From the NCBI GenBank assembly GCA_903772945.1, contig CAICTM010001758.1:1-23128 (forward strand): 23,128 bases of DNA, given 5' to 3'. This DNA is from Seminavis robusta. Taxonomy: Eukaryota > Bacillariophyta > Bacillariophyceae > Naviculales > Naviculaceae. Numbering within the stretch: position 1 is the first letter of the stretch; every line of letters starts with the position of its first letter. Shown piece by piece: positions 1 to 10,186 of the stretch. The position numbers were made by a program, and so were the translations under genes. The notes below the pieces were generated by a model. The model saw nothing but the letters and a program-made list of their open reading frames with translations. It was not told the DNA's origin and searched no databases.

Positions 1-2
1 AA

Positions 3-1709
3 GGATCCGGCCTTCTCTACAATTCATCGTCTGGCCACGGTAGTTTGGTAGGTGCCGTGACTCGACAGGTCATTGCATTCGGTCAAAAGAGCAAGAAGTG
101 CGGCAAGTGCGAAAAGCACGAAAAGGATCACCCTGATGCCGATACCCGACCTGACTACCCCGAGCACTATTGTCCCCGCAACCATGATCCAACCGATTCG
201 TCAGGTGCGATGGAAGCGGCGTTGGCCTTGGAAATTGCGATCGATCTATACGACAATAAAGGCATTATTCTGGAGCTCCTTTGCTGCGACGACGACTCGT
301 CCATTCGGGCCGATTTGAAGTGGTCGAACAAAGACTATCTAATCAACAACAACACTACCGTTCTACCGCAGGTGCCGAAAACCAAGGGAAAGAATAAGGG
401 TGAGCTACAAGACCGCCCGGACAAAGGGAAACTACCAGGCCATATTCCCGAGCCAAAATTTTGTGCTGATCCCAACCACCGCCGGAAACAGTTGACCGGG
501 GAACTAATTCGTTTGGATTTGGCAAAAGTCGCAGACAAGAAGACGATGACCAGGTTGGATTCCATTCGTCTTGGCAAGAATTACGGCTACATGGCCCGCA
601 CGCTCAAAGACCGGGATGAATCCGAATTTGTGGATGTCGCTTGGGCCTGCTTGGAGCACCACTTTGATGCCCACGACAAATGCGGTGCTTGGTGCGCTCG
701 GAAAAAGGCAACGGCAGCTGAGCAACTTGCTAGCAAGAAATACTACCGCGACAAGAAAGACGATGCGGAACTTTACGAGCTGCTACGGAAGAAAATGGGG
801 CGCTACTGTGAGCTTGGGCGACTGAGAGAGATTGCCCACGGCTTGGACACAAATGCAAACGAGTCATTCAACAGCGTCTGTACTTGGTTCGCACCCAAGA
901 ACAAAGTCTTTTCCGGGTCCTGTTCACTAGCCAATCGTCTTGCCTTTGCCGTCGGCATCGTCTCCCTTGGATATGTCGAGTTTTTCAATCGTCTTTTCCT
1001 CAAGCTTGGAATTGACATGACAAACACCGTCCAGCATTATCTGTCGGTCAGGCAGAATGCACGACAGAAACGATTGGACCGGCTAAAGACGCCGGAGTAC
1101 AAGCAGTACCGGGCGGAAAAGAAGAACGAGAGGATCCGGTTGGAAACGATTGCCGCGAAGAAGGCTTGGGCAAAACGACACAAATGCTACCGCCAGGGAA
1201 TGAATTTGGATCTTCCGCAAGAGCAGCTTCCTGCTGAGGCGGCACGGATCGATGCCGAGAATGCCGCAAAACGGCCTGCAAAGAAGAGGAAAACGACAAA
1301 GACGACAACTAGCAAAGGCAGGTTTTGTCCCTTCTGCGGTAAGAAGGGACATGTTTCGACCAAATCCAAGAAGTGCACCAAGGCAGGCGATTCCAAGGCT
1401 GCGTTGCTGTTCGATAGGTTGACTGGAAAGCTGCTATCAGAGCTGGCTGCCAGCACTCCAACTGCAGCTTCTATTCCAGCTGCTAGTGCTTCTAGCCAGC
1501 CAGCAAGCATCCCAGAAGCTGAAGTTGAGGAGGAAGTAAGCCCCGAGGAAACAGCTCATGATTTGGCACGAATGATTGAGGATGGAACCAAGGATTTGGC
1601 TGATCTGGAGTGCATTCCCTTTGATGCCCTTGATGGTGACAACGAAGAAGACGTTGTTGGAGCCCTTGATGATGATGATGATAGTGATGCCGGCAGCAAT
1701 GCCATCTAG
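3..1709 (+). CDS. Mutator-like transposase, 5'-partial
   Basis: The reading frame is open from base 3 with no upstream stop, so the gene begins outside the window; about 568 residues are visible. The visible N-terminal part (GSGLLYNSSSGHGS, then a Cys/His-rich stretch ending HYCPRNH and an SGAMEAALA segment) and a following DDDSS motif resemble the catalytic core of the Mutator-like transposase domain found in many eukaryotic elements; one Asp of the usual DDE/D set would lie here (nt 321-330 region) and the first lies off the left edge. A second conserved block, NANESFNSVCTW at nt 852-887, is typical of the same family. It is followed by a basic region, a CCHC-like zinc knuckle (CPFCGKKGH...C, nt 1326-1372) and a long acidic Asp/Glu tail. 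The frame is intact to its stop, so it may be a recent copy or a domesticated gene. Family assignment is from motif memory; no terminal repeats were identified. Confidence 0.75.
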   Translation, partial: GSGLLYNSSSGHGSLVGAVTRQVIAFGQKSKKCGKCEKHEKDHPDADTRPDYPEHYCPRNHDPTDSSGAMEAALALEIAIDLYDNKGIILELLCCDDDSSIRADLKWSNKDYLINNNTTVLPQVPKTKGKNKGELQDRPDKGKLPGHIPEPKFCADPNHRRKQLTGELIRLDLAKVADKKTMTRLDSIRLGKNYGYMARTLKDRDESEFVDVAWACLEHHFDAHDKCGAWCARKKATAAEQLASKKYYRDKKDDAELYELLRKKMGRYCELGRLREIAHGLDTNANESFNSVCTWFAPKNKVFSGSCSLANRLAFAVGIVSLGYVEFFNRLFLKLGIDMTNTVQHYLSVRQNARQKRLDRLKTPEYKQYRAEKKNERIRLETIAAKKAWAKRHKCYRQGMNLDLPQEQLPAEAARIDAENAAKRPAKKRKTTKTTTSKGRFCPFCGKKGHVSTKSKKCTKAGDSKAALLFDRLTGKLLSELAASTPTAASIPAASASSQPASIPEAEVEEEVSPEETAHDLARMIEDGTKDLADLECIPFDALDGDNEEDVVGALDDDDDSDAGSNAI

Positions 1710-3009
1710 CTAGCCGCTAGCTAAACATAGTAGTGCTTTCTTTGTAATGAAGAGTGTTGCCCTTCTTAGCACGTAGAGTGTCGAGTTGCTTGCCGTACTT
1801 GTACTCCTCGAGCTACTGATGCCATATCTATCTACATACGTAAGAAACGGCCAAGATTCGAATTCTTGGCCGTTGTTTCTTTGGGCTGTCAGAATAATGT
1901 CATTCAAATTTGAGCCTCACATTTTGGGTGAGCACCGCGACTGGATTGCTCGATCCTATACTAAAATAGTACCAAGAACACGTTTCAGCCAAGTTTGTGC
2001 TCTTTTCAAAAAAAGCTCTTCCGAAACAGCAGGATTCCGTTTGATCGGTGCAGAACAACAACAAGCCTTCGAAACTCGCAAACAGCAATCGCAGTGTTAG
2101 AGACCTCAGTTCTTGGTGCCTGCTCATTATAAAGCCCTACAACCATACATTTATCGCTTGATAATAGTGTAAGGAAGAGAGTAGTAGCTGGTTGCAGGGC
2201 AATACGACCAGCGGGCATCGAGATTTATTCGATCGAAGCAGCAGCGATCCGAAAACCGAAAGCTTCCATCGACGGAAGAATACTAACAGGCGTTGTGGAA
2301 CTGAGCATGGAAACGCATCAACAACCTCTTCCTATTACTATTAGCAACACCTCTTGTACGTATAACAGCCAGTCAGGGGGATCCTGCGTTGATTCCAGCC
2401 CTCCTTTAGCAGCAGGGATGTCGATCGATTTTTGTTGTTCTTTCACCCGATCTCTCGCGATAAATACTGTTGGGCGCACCAATATTTATTCACAGCTTTT
2501 GGCTGGCTTACATCCTGGACGGAACCACCTTAAAATACATGTAATGGATAGTCTAATCTCGCCTCTGGTCCACCCTTTTAGAACATGTGTGTCTAATCCT
2601 TATGTTCGCAGGCTTACCGGTACAGGAGTGGTTCCATGAACAGAGGACGTCATCAATATGACTACCCGGTGAAGAGGAGTGCGAAGAAGACTGTCCTACC
2701 AGTGAAGAGGAAGAGGAGGTTGATGAATACTATCCTGGGCATGCTGGTTACGATGCTGCTGTTGGGGCGTGACGCTACCGGGAAATTTACTAGTAGTCCT
2801 AAGAATTAGGTTAAGATTGGAACAGGTCGCCAGGATCTCCTTCTTCATCTTTCTCTTCGTCTGCTTGTCTTCTGTCTCCGTTTTGAAAGCACCGACATCG
2901 CTGCTTCAGGTGTTAGAGTTCTCAATACACAATACTCTCCCAGGGCGTTGACTAGCTCTTCATGTCCTTCATTGTCAATGGATGGTTTGTTGACTAGGAG
3001 GAAAGATCT
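1710..3009. other. Gene-poor spacer downstream of the transposase
   Basis: No convincing gene. A strong stem-loop lies at 1842-1881 (listed separately). Between 2300 and 2810 there are intron-like signals: a GTACGT donor near 2355, acceptors TTCACAG near 2495 and TTCGCAG near 2610, and a short 57-residue frame from an ATG at 2636 to 2809 with a Lys/Arg-rich stretch followed by a hydrophobic segment. A different frame over 2668-2765 is very rich in Glu. These could be remains of a small spliced gene, but no model with a proper start codon could be built. Confidence 0.4.
1842..1881. repeat. Imperfect palindrome / stem-loop
   Basis: The left arm AAGAAACGGCCAAGA and the right arm TCTTGGCCGTTGTTTCTT are reverse complements apart from a 3-nt bulge, giving a stem of about 15 bp around a short loop (TTCGAAT). 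It lies about 130 bp after the transposase stop codon. It may be a 3'-UTR structure or part of the element's terminal region; the sequence does not decide. Confidence 0.75.
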
Positions 3010-4402
3010 TCAACCTTTTTGGAAATACGTATTCCGTTTCGTGACCTCGACCTTCAACCTGCTCGGCCAACCAAGAAACCTTGAGAAACCTTCAACCTGC
3101 TCGGCAACCAAGAAACCAAAGTTAGTTCCAAGAGCGTCGGAAAAGCCCGCGTGAATTCCAATGAGTTTCATGTAATTGTCGTCATCGCCCTGGTCCTCTG
3201 GCAACAGAAATACTGGAGCTCCCGAACATCCTGGGACAGTGTTCACAGAATATTCAATGTGGTCATCCCCCACATGAGTGAGATGTCCAATCGAAATGAA
3301 CTTGTCGCCTGCTTGTGCCACGTAATTCCCGCGTCCCGACCTGAGACCTTTTTGCATACTCCTAGCCAGCAAATTGACGCAGCTGTGGGCCATGATACCC
3401 ACTTGCATGTTCACCTCGCACTTGAATGTCGGGCTTACAGGTTGGAATGGACTGATTGTCCCCTCTTTGATGGCGTCCATCAACTGTAAGTCTCTTTCGC
3501 AAAGAGGCAATAATTCAAGTTCTTTTCCGTACTTCCACGCGGCGTTTGGTTTGTCATCTCTTGATTTGAATTTAAAGGCACCCGAGTCCGTATCGTTCAA
3601 GGATCGAGCATCCCAGTTTTCAAGAGATTTAGACAAGAAGAAACGCATAGAGTGTGTAGAAACAGGAGTCACCACGAGTGCTGGAGGTGTCTTTACACTT
3701 GTGGCTTAGATAAATTATGATAGCTATCTAGGTTGTATTCCCATAGGTAGCCTTCTGTTTCAGCCTTCTGTTTCATACTGGGTGAGTATGGCATACATGT
3801 AGCTGTACACAGTTACACAGCATAACTGGAACACTGGTACTCAACCTGAACCCCACAATCATAGCATCATAGCCTCTGTCATGAATACCGGCCTATAACA
3901 ACGAGCACACGCGAAAATTCTTCCAACTGGTTTTCGGCGTTGACTTCCATGCAGAATTGTGTTTGACGGTCGCAATGGCGACTCCTTTTCCTGTTATCAA
4001 TAGACATCCTTGACCCTCTGCTTCGTTTACTTGGCCATCCGTTAGCATCTCAATTCTCAAACCCACGCACTTCTTCAGAAGGTCACTGACTATGTTCGCG
4101 TGGTCGAGCTGATTTTGAGGGCTCATTCCAAACGGATAAAGATTTTCGCTGTCAGTAAAAAGACGGCGCCCCATTTCGATTTCATGAATACTTCTGGAAT
4201 TTTCAATGACACGCTCGGGAAATGAACGACTCTTTGGGGGTGAGGGGGACGATGGCACCGATTCCGACCGCTCAGTGCCATGGTCCTTGTTCGTCGTGGT
4301 GAGGGTCCAGAAGCTCCCGTTAGACGTGACATCTGAGGGTGAGGTAGACATTATCGTCAGAGACGCGGGCGTTGATGGACTACTCTGTGTAAGGTCGCTC
4401 AT
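3010..4402 (-). CDS. Trypsin-like serine protease, two exons
   Basis: Predicted exons (minus strand) are 4402-3911 and 3690-3010, giving about 390 residues. The start is the first ATG of the frame. Residues 1-70 are Ser/Thr/Pro-rich and probably disordered. The fold begins near residue 110: GQGCLLITGKG then ATVKHN matches the beta-barrel segment carrying the catalytic His (H148). The nucleophile motif is VPGCSGAPVF (S320), followed by IGIHAGF as in chymotrypsin-fold proteases. The catalytic Asp could not be assigned with confidence. No signal peptide is seen. The intron is ambiguous: GTGTGC at 3910 with acceptor ending at 3691 keeps frame, and so does GTGCTC at 3908 with acceptor ending at 3698. 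At about 220 bp it is the longest intron inferred here. The last 20 or so residues come from a frameshifted tandem duplication (3051-3117). Confidence 0.7.
3051..3117 (-). repeat. Tandem duplication in the protease 3' end
   Basis: A 29-30 bp segment occurs twice, at 3051-3080 and 3089-3117, differing by one base of length (GGCC versus GGC). On the coding strand the upstream copy reads GFLVAEQVEG and the downstream copy, shifted in frame, reads RFLGWPSRLK. Confidence 0.85.
3749..3774. repeat. 13-bp tandem duplication in the protease intron
   Basis: AGCCTTCTGTTTC is present twice head to tail (3749-3761 and 3762-3774), inside the predicted intron of the protease gene. It is a simple short duplication with no apparent function. 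Confidence 0.9.
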
Positions 4403-5325
4403 TTTGTTTGTTGGTGCGATAAAAGCTTTGCACGGGAAAACAATCTTTCTTTCTCTTGATGTTTGTTTGTGAGACAAAGATGATGATTTTGGCTCTTCTC
4501 GGCTTCCGTGTCCTGCAAATTGCTGCACGTCTCCAAAACCATCGTGACCAATCGCCTTTACGTGTGCTCACAAGTGAGCGATCGATTCCATTCGATTGAA
4601 TGATTCAATCTGACCATGAAATCTATGCTACTACTTCCAATTGGTGGTAGCTGCGCATGCATGGTGGAGAGTTGCAACTGTATGGTGTTCTACCGGTATG
4701 TCAGTCTTAACAATCTACATAGCAACTGTTGCCATTATCTGCCATTGTCAGCTTGTTTCTTTTATTTTGTTGTTCTTTTTGCTGCAGCCGTTGCTTTTTT
4801 CTGGTGTTAGACACGTCAGGGATTATGTACCAGGTCTACGCGCGAGGTGCATAGAGGATTTCTGAGTACCAGAAAATTGATCAGTCTACGGGATCTGGGG
4901 GTCAGAGAATGATTCGGCTCAAAAGATTTCGCGCCGGCACGCATGGTTAAGTTTTTTTTAATACATTCGCGGATTCAGTCCAGTCTTGTTCTATTCTGCG
5001 ACCGTACGATACACATAAATCTACTTAGACCGATGCACTGGCCCTGATTCCATGGATTGGGGGCGAGTAAGAACTTTCCTGAGAATTCTGTCTGAAGTCC
5101 GATTATAGAGTTCAAGAAAATGCGTGGCTGAGATTGAAACTGCTAGGGAGTGGAATCGAAATTGTTTTAACTGCCGGAAGAGCGTGCAACATTGATTATT
5201 TAGATGTACAGCTAAGGACAGTTTAAAGGCTCGGCACTATCGACCTGGACTTGATCCAAACATAGACGTATGGTGGTTACGGTTATGGTTACGGAGGGTC
5301 TGGTTACAGAAAGCCTTACTATGGT

Positions 5326-5440
5326 TAAGAGTTAAGAGTTATGTTCTCTGAATACGATAAGCTTTTTTACTGTTATAACGATGGCTACCGGTAGGGGAGT
5401 TAAGAGTTATAATCTCCGGACACGGTAAGCTTTTTTACTG
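5326..5440. repeat. Degenerate two-copy tandem repeat
   Basis: Two related segments, about 5326-5372 and 5397-5440, share GAGTTAAGAGTTAT at the left and AAGCTTTTTTACTG at the right with diverged middles (period about 70 bp). No coding content is visible. Confidence 0.75.
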
Positions 5441-6810
5441 AACTGTGGCGGGTTAAGGAGGACAGTACAAGGAGAAGGACAATGTGAACGAATTGATTAG
5501 TTAGGAGCACTCGAGGGTTTAATTAGATATTTAACCGATTGCCGTGGAAGGGATTAAAAGGGATGGAGAAGGGATCCCTCGCAGAATGGGAAGAGGAGTT
5601 CTCATTTGGTTAACCCTAGCTCTAATCAAAATAATGCCCTAGTTTTAAGAATATTGGAAGGAAACCAACATTAATAGATTTAGAGGTCTTTTTTAAGCCA
5701 GCTCACGAAAAGACTAAGCCAGCTTAATCTATCTAAAATAAAATGGCTCTACCTTGAGTATATATCTAAACAGTTTCAGAACAACAAACTCACCAACGTT
5801 GCAACTCAAAGTTGCCAAAGCATGGGACTCTAGAATGAAAATATGCCCACTCTAGAAGACGGGTCAAGGTTTGAAGTTTCCACTAAGGGTATATACAAGG
5901 CAGGACTGTGCCTCAGTGGACCCATATTCGACTTGGGTGGCACACAGAATTATATATGCTGACCTGTTTTTTGTTGTCGTTAAAGTTGCCCAAAACCAAG
6001 AAAGTTTGTTATTTGGCAACCTGATGGCCTATGAAACTGGTCTTTGGATGGTTGGTTGTTGCTTGTAGTATCAAAACTTGAATCTCCTCAAGTGCTTCCA
6101 CGAAATTCCAAGTAGAAGTCTTCCGACAAGGCGGCTCTTTGGGTCGAGCCAAAATGGAAGAAATCCAAGGCCAAAAGTAGGCACAACTCAATCAGTTTCT
6201 GACCGTTTCTGGTGGTGTCTTGACGTCTGAAGTTGGGTGCATACACCCCAACGTGAATCGTGTGGCTTGGTTTGGTGTCAAAAGAGCCAAAAGGCACTCT
6301 TCTGGAGCCAACTCGTGATTTTGGGTGGATTCTTCACATTATCCCACAGAAATGGGTATCTCCACAACCACTGGTCCAAATTTGATGCTTCTTGAAGTCA
6401 TCCCCTTCCAGTATACATATAAGAGAAAGCTTACAGAATGTAGGATGGCCAGTAGTAGTGGTCTTGATGCCCAACAAGTCAGGATGATGAATCGGCCCCA
6501 AAACAGTTCCTTTTCAGAAAGCTAAAGCTTGCAACTAGCAGGTAGATGCCACAATCAAGCCAAAGGTACGCCTGGAAAGAGGAGAAGGAGAAGATAGATG
6601 CAGAGTATTCACTTGTTGTCTAGCTATGGATGGTTACTGATATATCGACGAGGCAAGTTGTCAAGATGATGGTGGCAGTGGTGTTTAGAATTGTGAGAAA
6701 TTGCCTAGTAAATTACCATAGTTGGATGAGTAAAATTTCTCTAAGTCCCAAAATACCCAGTGACACTGGTTGTGCAGTTTCCATGGCAATCGGTTAAGAA
6801 TGGAAGAATG

Positions 6811-6834
6811 GATTGTTGGCCTTTGCCAACAATC
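6811..6834. repeat. Perfect 10-bp inverted repeat with 4-nt loop
   Basis: GATTGTTGGC at 6811-6820 is exactly complementary to GCCAACAATC at 6825-6834, separated by CTTT. It lies about 700 bp upstream of the glycosyltransferase start in otherwise featureless DNA. It would form a stable hairpin if transcribed. Confidence 0.85.
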
Positions 6835-7527
6835 GGAGTGTTCTTTCGTATTGATGTTCTAAAAGTGTAGGAGGAGTATGGGAAGGTCATTCTGTTATCA
6901 CCGACTTGACACATTCTTCATTAGGGTTGGGTTTTTTATGTATTGCTCCATAGGTTTGCTTGAGACATAATATTCTTTCAATGCTCGACTGATCGGTCTT
7001 TCCATGATGCTGGCAACACATCTATCTGCGTTTGTCTTGGTTGATGGTGGAGGGTGGAGGGCTTGGGAACCAGGTTTGGATTGCGTCTTCAAAGCTTCCT
7101 GGGGCTTGATCAACATTTCGTGTCAGGGTTAGGGGATCGGGGTGTTTTGAACGATCCCGAGTTAGGTCGAGGACGCGAAAGCTCATTTCTTTGGTCACGA
7201 ATACTTGGTAACACTTTTAACCTGTTCCTTTTTGTTGCACGACTGACTGTCTCGCCGCTTAGGCACAATGAGAAAATTTGGCCTCGAGCCTAAATTAACG
7301 ACCACCAACGGCATCTTCCGGGAACCGCGATTACGAGACTGTGACCTTGGATGGCTAACCACAACATCTGGCGACTGTCACTCCAGTGGCTGGCAACCTG
7401 GCAACTTGCTTGACAAACCTGTAATCAGCATCGGGTACCGTACAGTGTGCATAAGACTGATAGGAAGAGCCAACAATACAGTAACACAGCAATTATTGAC
7501 ACAGCAGCAAGCGACAAAAGAGCCATC

Positions 7528-9544
7528 ATGCACAAACAATTGACCATGATGCGGGATCAAGCCCGAGATGTTCATGCCTTGCCGTCGAGTAGTCCCGGTG
7601 GCGACAACAGCAGCAGCAGCCCCAGGAGCATGGTCAAGGCAGCGTATTATCATCGAGTGGTTGTGTTTGCCTTGCTGGTCTTGGCAGTGGTAACCATGAT
7701 GTCCAGCACGAGACAAATGGTTGTGTCGTCCAACTCTGTCGATCAGCAACGATATTTGGCACTGCAAGATGCGATACGAAACAATGCAACCAACTCCACA
7801 ACAACCGGCAGCAGCCATAGCCGAACAGTGCATGTGATTTCCAAAAAGAAGGACCCAGACTATTACATTGTGGGCAAGAAGAATCTGAGTGGGTTTCCCA
7901 ACGATAACGACAAACTCCCGGGTCGATTCATGCAGAACAAAATGCACATTCTGGGAACCAGATTGACCACTTCTTACGACAAGTTCGACGAATCCGTGTC
8001 CTTTGATATGTTTGGTCATGCCATGGGGGGCGGAGCATCCGAAGGATTCTACAATATTGCCAAACTCAGTACCAACGGGGCATTCACCTTTCGAGAAGCA
8101 TCCCAACAGAAATTCTACTGCCACCTACATGAACCGGGACAGCAACACCCCGCTCGTCCCAAACCAACCGTAATGGATATGGAATATATGCCCACACATC
8201 ATTCCATTGATCGAAATACCTGGAATTCACACTTGATTTGGAGATGCAACATTTCGCCCTACTTGTCCAAATCGCAACTGCTGGAACGAACTCATGTACG
8301 AGTGTCGGTATTCCCACAAATGAACAAACACCATCCCAACGCCACAATACCCCTGTTCACCGTCGATGTTCCCATCGAAACGGGATCGGTGGGGTACGGG
8401 GGACCACTCATCAAAAGTCCCAATACGGGCTCGTTTGTGGAAACAATTGCTCGAGACGGACCCATTGGGGTCATTCTCTGCGTCGCTGGTGTCAAAGAGA
8501 GTGCTCTCTGGATGTTGCCCGAATGGATTCAACACCACTTGAATATTGGTGTGGATCATATCTTTATGGGTGCCGATACACCCGAAGAAATGCGTCTGCT
8601 GCAACAAAATCTAGCCTACTACATTGATCGAGGAGTGCTCGTCCTCGGTGGGGAAGACACGGTCATGCCCGAACGAGAAATTCGCAAAATGCGATTCTAC
8701 GATCAATGTTTGTATCACGCCAAGGGCATGTCCGAGTATGTCGTCAATTGGGATGTCGATGAATTGTGGATACCGCCAATATTGGCGGATGCCAACCTTT
8801 CCACCAGTTACTATCGTTTGCCGGGAACCAACGAAACGCACCGGGCACGACATTACGAACGTCGGCATTCACGCGTTGCTACCGATTTGCAAAAAGAGGA
8901 CGAACTATTACTGGCAAGTCCCTACCAAAGCACCATGAGTCTCATTGAAGCGGTACGATCCTTACAAGGGAAGGATGGGTGTAGGTGAGTACAAATAATA
9001 CAAATTGATCGGGAATGAAAGGAAAAGCTGGTTTTAAAAGACTCCCCTCTCATCTTACTGTTCATTCTGTCTTTTCAGTGATTGGTGCTATCAGACGTTT
9101 CCGTCGTATACCATTGTACGAACAGAACCCATGAAAGAAAATGCCACCCATCCGCAATTGAAAGGGTACTACGGTTTCCCCGTTCGAGAGGCCAAACTGA
9201 ATTATCAGTGGCAGAAACCCATCATTCGAACCAAGTACGCACATCAATCGTCGTTTCATCTGGGTGGATCCTGTGCTCGTGGGAATTCACACACCATGAA
9301 GGACAACAAACTGGGCGAAACAATATACAAAGCACAGTTCCTAGACTGTCCATTGATCGATAAGGAACGAGATGACTCGTTGGGGAGAATGCATCATTAC
9401 TACGCGCTATTTCGAAAGAACTGGGGAGAGATCAAAATGAAGGATTATCCAAACCGAGACGAATACACGTACAAATTCCGGCGGACGGTAATCCAACAAT
9501 TGGAAGCCTTGCAAGACAAGATCCAGGCCGCGGTCGACGAATGA
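7528..9544 (+). CDS. Glycosyltransferase family 92 (GT92-like), type II membrane protein, two exons
   Basis: Exons are 7528-8984 and 9079-9544, giving 640 residues. The 94-bp intron has a GTGAGT donor and TTTTCAG acceptor and splits a Ser codon (phase 2). The ATG at 7528 is the first ATG of the frame; the frame is open further upstream but without one. A short cytosolic tail is followed by one membrane span (about 43-59, VVVFALLVLAVV), then a luminal stem and catalytic region, the usual type II Golgi layout. The catalytic region starts near 313 with IGVILCVAGVKES, then LPEWIQHHLNIGVDHIF, as in GT92 (DUF23) enzymes. The metal/donor-binding motif is NWDVDELW (D409, D411, E412). Paired Cys residues in exon 2 (DWCYQ, GGSCARG, DCP) are consistent with luminal disulfides. 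Acceptor and donor sugars cannot be inferred; metazoan and plant GT92 members add galactose to N-glycans or polysaccharides. Confidence 0.85.
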
Positions 9545-10184
9545 ATGAGCAAAAAACCCGCCGATTGACTTTGCAGACGGTTGGATGTAGCTAGTGTAAA
9601 TTAACATTATGATGATAGAAAATAATGTGCTGTTCCTGTATGGATTGTGTTGTCTGACTGAGAAGGGCTAGCTAGCTACCTACCTCCGTGCATTACGATA
9701 GCAGTACGATACACCATAGGGCGTGAGCGAGTTGGTACTGTCTATTGTTCAAAGCCAACGAAAAGAGGACACATGTTCTATTCTTAGAGTGAGTCGAATC
9801 GTGCAAAGCTCAGCCATGATCCAACAATTCGAAGATCACACTCTCGCGCAACGAGAGGAAGCATACCGGTTTTCCCCAACATTCCAACGCTTTCTTTCTT
9901 TTTGATGCTGTCGACATTGGTCCGCTAGCTAAGGTAGAACGATGCGGACAGTTACAAAATTTGCTTCTTGTCGATGCACCGTTCTCCTTCCGTGGGAGCC
10001 TCGTGCTTCATGAAACGGCATCATCTTCATTTCCCAGTCCTTCCCAAGCCATCCTTCTGGAGACCATGCAAAACGAGCCACCAACTCCAGAAGCAAAACA
10101 ACACATCTTCTCAACAGCTTGTGTTGATTGTGAGTCGTTAGGGTGCCACGGAGGCCTTTTTCTCTCGAAAAACGGCATCGCCGT
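9545..10184. other. Spacer between convergent genes
   Basis: This is the 3' flank of both the glycosyltransferase gene (+) and the leucine-rich repeat gene (-). Short open frames exist, but none has a recognisable domain. It presumably holds both 3' UTRs. Confidence 0.5.
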
Positions 10185-10186
10185 TT
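10170..10186 (-). repeat. Hairpin overlapping the LRR gene stop codon
   Basis: AAACGGC at 10170-10176 pairs exactly with GCCGTTT at 10180-10186 across a 3-nt loop. On the minus strand it covers two bases of the LRR gene's TAA stop and the first bases of its 3' UTR. Confidence 0.7.

Larger units (their letters stand above)
4403..7527. other. 3.1-kb gene-poor, partly AT-rich region
   Basis: No gene is supported. It contains a Gly/Tyr-rich open stretch (5266-5327), a two-copy degenerate repeat (5326-5440), direct repeats such as TAAGCCAGCT near 5695 and 5716, and a perfect hairpin at 6811-6834. On the minus strand one frame between about 6520 and 6009 is interrupted by only two stops (at 6339 and near 6192), and a 72-codon open frame spans 6898-7116. 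Either could be a decayed transposon, but no motif identifies them. The last few hundred bases presumably hold the promoter of the downstream glycosyltransferase gene. Confidence 0.5.

Noticed and set aside
4616..4810. 64-residue hydrophobic frame with Met start
   Set aside because: Cys-rich hydrophobic translation of a T-rich stretch; nothing distinguishes it from chance.
6009..6523. Possible decayed transposon frame on the minus strand
   Set aside because: Only two stops interrupt it, but no reverse transcriptase, integrase or transposase motif was found, and the opposite strand is also open in part (6325-6525).
7378..8124. 248-codon open frame on the minus strand
   Set aside because: Lies antisense to the GT92 exon, starts with a non-ATG codon region and has no domain; the plus strand carries clear GT92 motifs and a membrane anchor.
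8227..8607. 126-codon minus-strand frame and a similar plus-strand frame
   Set aside because: Both are alternative frames of the GT92 coding exon.
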